Part shown: piece by piece, positions 14,407-15,936 of the stretch | Layout of the letters: every line of letters begins with the position of its first letter | Position numbering within the stretch: position 1 is the first letter of the stretch | Assembly: GCA_039177895.1 (NCBI GenBank) | Contig: JBCDFO010000067.1 | Location: 1 to 15,936, forward strand | Reading direction: 5' to 3' | DNA from: JBCBEX01 sp039177895 | GTDB lineage: Bacteria; Bacteroidota; Rhodothermia; Rhodothermales; Rubricoccaceae | DNA: 15,936 nt | Notes under the pieces: model-generated | Databases searched by the model: none | The model's input: the letters and a program-made list of their open reading frames with translations, nothing else | Told to the model about the DNA's origin: nothing | Program-made: the position numbers and the translations under genes

Positions 14407-15156
14407 CTACTCCCAGAGCCGCCGCAGCGGGAGCCGCACGGTGCCCTCGAACGTGGTGACGGAGGAGCGTACGCTGAAGGCCAGCCCCTCCTGAGGCAGC
14501 GTCCACACGTGGCGCCAGCGGAGCTGCACCCAGTCGTTCCCCAGCCCTACGACCAGGCCTGGCTCCACGACCCACCCGACCGTCTGCCCGTCGCGCAGGG
14601 CCGCGTCTCGGCTCGCCACCGTGAGGTCGTAGTCGAGCCGGGCGGCCCGCGTCGTCAGCCCGAGCATCGACCGGAATCCACCGGTGTCCTGATGCTCTGC
14701 CACGAGGCTCAGCGTGCCGAAGGGAGCCGTGTAGTCGCCCGACTCCTCGACGAAGATCGGGTCCCGCACGAGGCCGTCGAAGCCCTGCGTCTGCGAGGTG
14801 CCGGACGCGAGGCCGCCGCTCAGTTCGACCCAGCCACGCACGGCGTCGCTCAGAGGAAACGCGTGGCTGGCCCCGAGCCCGACATACCAGCCCTGGTGCT
14901 CCCGTCCCGCGCTTGAGTCGGGTGCTGCCTCAGACTCCCCGCCCGCGTATGCGTAGACCCCAATCGGCCCGCGCACGACGACTGAGCCGGTCAACACGCC
15001 TGTACTGGGCAGGTGCGCGTTTGCCGCAATGCCTGGCTCGTCCAGCAGCACCACGGGGTGCGGCGTCGGCGCGTAGATCGGCGGTGGCGCGCAGCCAACC
15101 GAGAGCGTGATCGCAAGCGCCCCCAGGGCGACGAGTAGAACGGCGGTCCTGCGCAT
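14407..15156 (-). CDS. Outer-membrane-type beta-barrel lipoprotein of unknown function
   Basis: A 249-residue protein with a lipoprotein signal peptide (RRTAVLLVALGALAITL, lipobox SVGC, Cys22). After a Pro-rich linker (CAPPPIYAPTPHP), the rest is a series of amphipathic beta strands: VLTGSVVVRGPIGVYAYAGG, GWYVGLGASHAFPL, VRGWVELSGGLASG, APFGTLSLVAEHQ, WVVEPGLVVGLGNDW and WVQLRWRHVWTL. This fits a small outer-membrane barrel or barrel-like surface protein; no family motif is recognised. ATG 15156 was chosen because it starts the signal peptide; the frame extends upstream to 15228 over the preceding gene. The preceding DUF5683-like gene ends seven bases upstream on the same strand, so the two are very likely co-transcribed. 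Confidence 0.82.
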   Translation of the reverse strand: MRRTAVLLVALGALAITLSVGCAPPPIYAPTPHPVVLLDEPGIAANAHLPSTGVLTGSVVVRGPIGVYAYAGGESEAAPDSSAGREHQGWYVGLGASHAFPLSDAVRGWVELSGGLASGTSQTQGFDGLVRDPIFVEESGDYTAPFGTLSLVAEHQDTGGFRSMLGLTTRAARLDYDLTVASRDAALRDGQTVGWVVEPGLVVGLGNDWVQLRWRHVWTLPQEGLAFSVRSSVTTFEGTVRLPLRRLWE

Positions 15157-15163
15157 GGATGGT

Positions 15164-15936
15164 TCAGAACTGAAGGCGCAGGCTCGCCACCGGCGCCAAG
15201 TCACCGTTGGCATCAGGCACGAGGGCAAGGTTGCTGTCGAGGCGCAGGTTGTGCAGCCGGGCCGTCAGCATCGCGTCGAAGGCGCTCGCGACGTGGTTGA
15301 ACACGATCACGGCGGTGGCCCGTGAGGCGTTGCGGAGGAAGTCGTTGGCCTCATCGTGGGCGTCGGCGTAGGCCTGGAACTGCGCCGTCGTGGCGTCCGC
15401 GTTGGCAGGGATCTGGCCGTCGGGATACGCCTGGCGGTAGTCCTCCCAGCCGGGGTTGAACTGGGCGTACTTGCCGATGAGCTCGTAGTACTGCTGCTCG
15501 CCGAAGAACGGGAGGGCATGCGAGAGTGCCACGCCGGAGGCGGAGGTACTCCTATCCTCGCCTGCGCGGATGGCCCCGATGAGGCGTCGCACGGCGGCCT
15601 CCTGGCCGGGACTCCAGGTGCTTGGGTTCTGGAAGTCGACCCCGGCGACCCCATCCAGGGCGTCGCTCAGCGCTCCGGCATCACCGCCGAAGCCGTCGTA
15701 GCCGAGCAACCACGTGCCGTAGCGCGCCGGGCTCCAGCCTGCGTGGGCCTGCGCCTGGAAGGCGCGCTCGCCGTCGAGGCCCTGCCCGCGCCACGAGGCA
15801 TACCCTGCCCAGAGCGCCACTTCGAGGCCTGCATAGACCGCCGCCCGCACCCAGTTCCGGTTGTAGGCCTGCCCTGCGCCTGGCAGCGCCGCCGACAGCA
15901 GGAGCGCGAGCGGTACGCTGCGCCTCGCCTCCGGCA
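15164..15936 (-). CDS. DUF5683-like membrane/envelope protein (5' end outside window)
   Basis: The frame stays open to the right edge of the window, giving 256 visible residues without reaching the true start. The first visible residues read as the end of a signal or hydrophobic segment, RSVPLALLLSAALPGAGQAYNRNW, whose LPGAGQAYN matches the hallmark LPGxGQxYN of DUF5683, a Bacteroidota family of unknown role. A hydrophobic helix with AAVYAGLEVALWAGYASW follows, then a long polar region, and near the C-terminus NHVASAFDAMLTARL, corresponding to the second conserved hydrophobic block of this family (NHxxSxxDA). The protein ends in Phe (SLRLQF), as secreted outer-membrane proteins often do. It is seven bases upstream of the beta-barrel lipoprotein gene and probably in one operon with it. 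Confidence 0.8.
   Translation of the reverse strand, partial: PEARRSVPLALLLSAALPGAGQAYNRNWVRAAVYAGLEVALWAGYASWRGQGLDGERAFQAQAHAGWSPARYGTWLLGYDGFGGDAGALSDALDGVAGVDFQNPSTWSPGQEAAVRRLIGAIRAGEDRSTSASGVALSHALPFFGEQQYYELIGKYAQFNPGWEDYRQAYPDGQIPANADATTAQFQAYADAHDEANDFLRNASRATAVIVFNHVASAFDAMLTARLHNLRLDSNLALVPDANGDLAPVASLRLQF

Overview
The window is high-GC bacterial chromosome with housekeeping and membrane genes packed on both strands. I infer a member of the Bacteroidota/Rhodothermota side, probably a Rhodothermales-type organism. The reasons are a DUF5683-like gene product, a DUF6992-like membrane protein, lipoproteins with short lipoboxes, the lack of Shine-Dalgarno sequences before most starts, and a few TAnnTTTG-like -7 boxes. 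This is inference from sequence features, not a database match. I see no rRNA, tRNA, CRISPR array, transposase or phage gene, and no gene-free stretch longer than about 300 bases.

Left part (1-4278): the tail of a probable outer-membrane beta-barrel gene; a divergent ExbD/TolR-like membrane protein of unusually low GC; glucose-6-phosphate isomerase (pgi); and, convergent to it, arginyl-tRNA synthetase (argS). Upstream of argS (4302-4416) is a C-rich inverted repeat that artificially lengthens the argS reading frame. A small lipoprotein gene (4521-4967) diverges from argS.

Middle part (4968-11433): a perfect 7-bp tandem array, then a type IB DNA topoisomerase, an exported dienelactone-hydrolase-family lipoprotein, a CTP-type polyprenol/diacylglycerol kinase-family protein, an FAD/NAD(P)H dehydrogenase, a DUF6992-like membrane protein, FxsA, and a tandem UspA protein. 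Three convergent gene pairs here are separated by only 3, 3 and 8 bases.

Right part (11434-15936): a run of four minus-strand genes. In transcription order these are a DUF5683-like protein (its start lies beyond the window), an outer-membrane-type lipoprotein, a two-domain polyprenol kinase + DUF92 protein, and a dicarboxylate/glutamate:cation symporter.

The most notable observations are: (1) heptanucleotide arrays immediately behind, or running across, the stop codons of three plus-strand genes (257-298, 4968-5018, 7789-7823), the last one mirrored by an oppositely oriented array at 7878-7905; (2) a fusion that joins in one polypeptide the two kinase families which, in plants and cyanobacteria, convert phytol first to phytyl phosphate and then to phytyl diphosphate (VTE5-like and VTE6/DUF92-like), with a second stand-alone polyprenol-kinase paralogue elsewhere in the window; (3) an ExbD-like protein lacking the transmembrane aspartate. 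I found no defence system or other clearly new multi-gene system.
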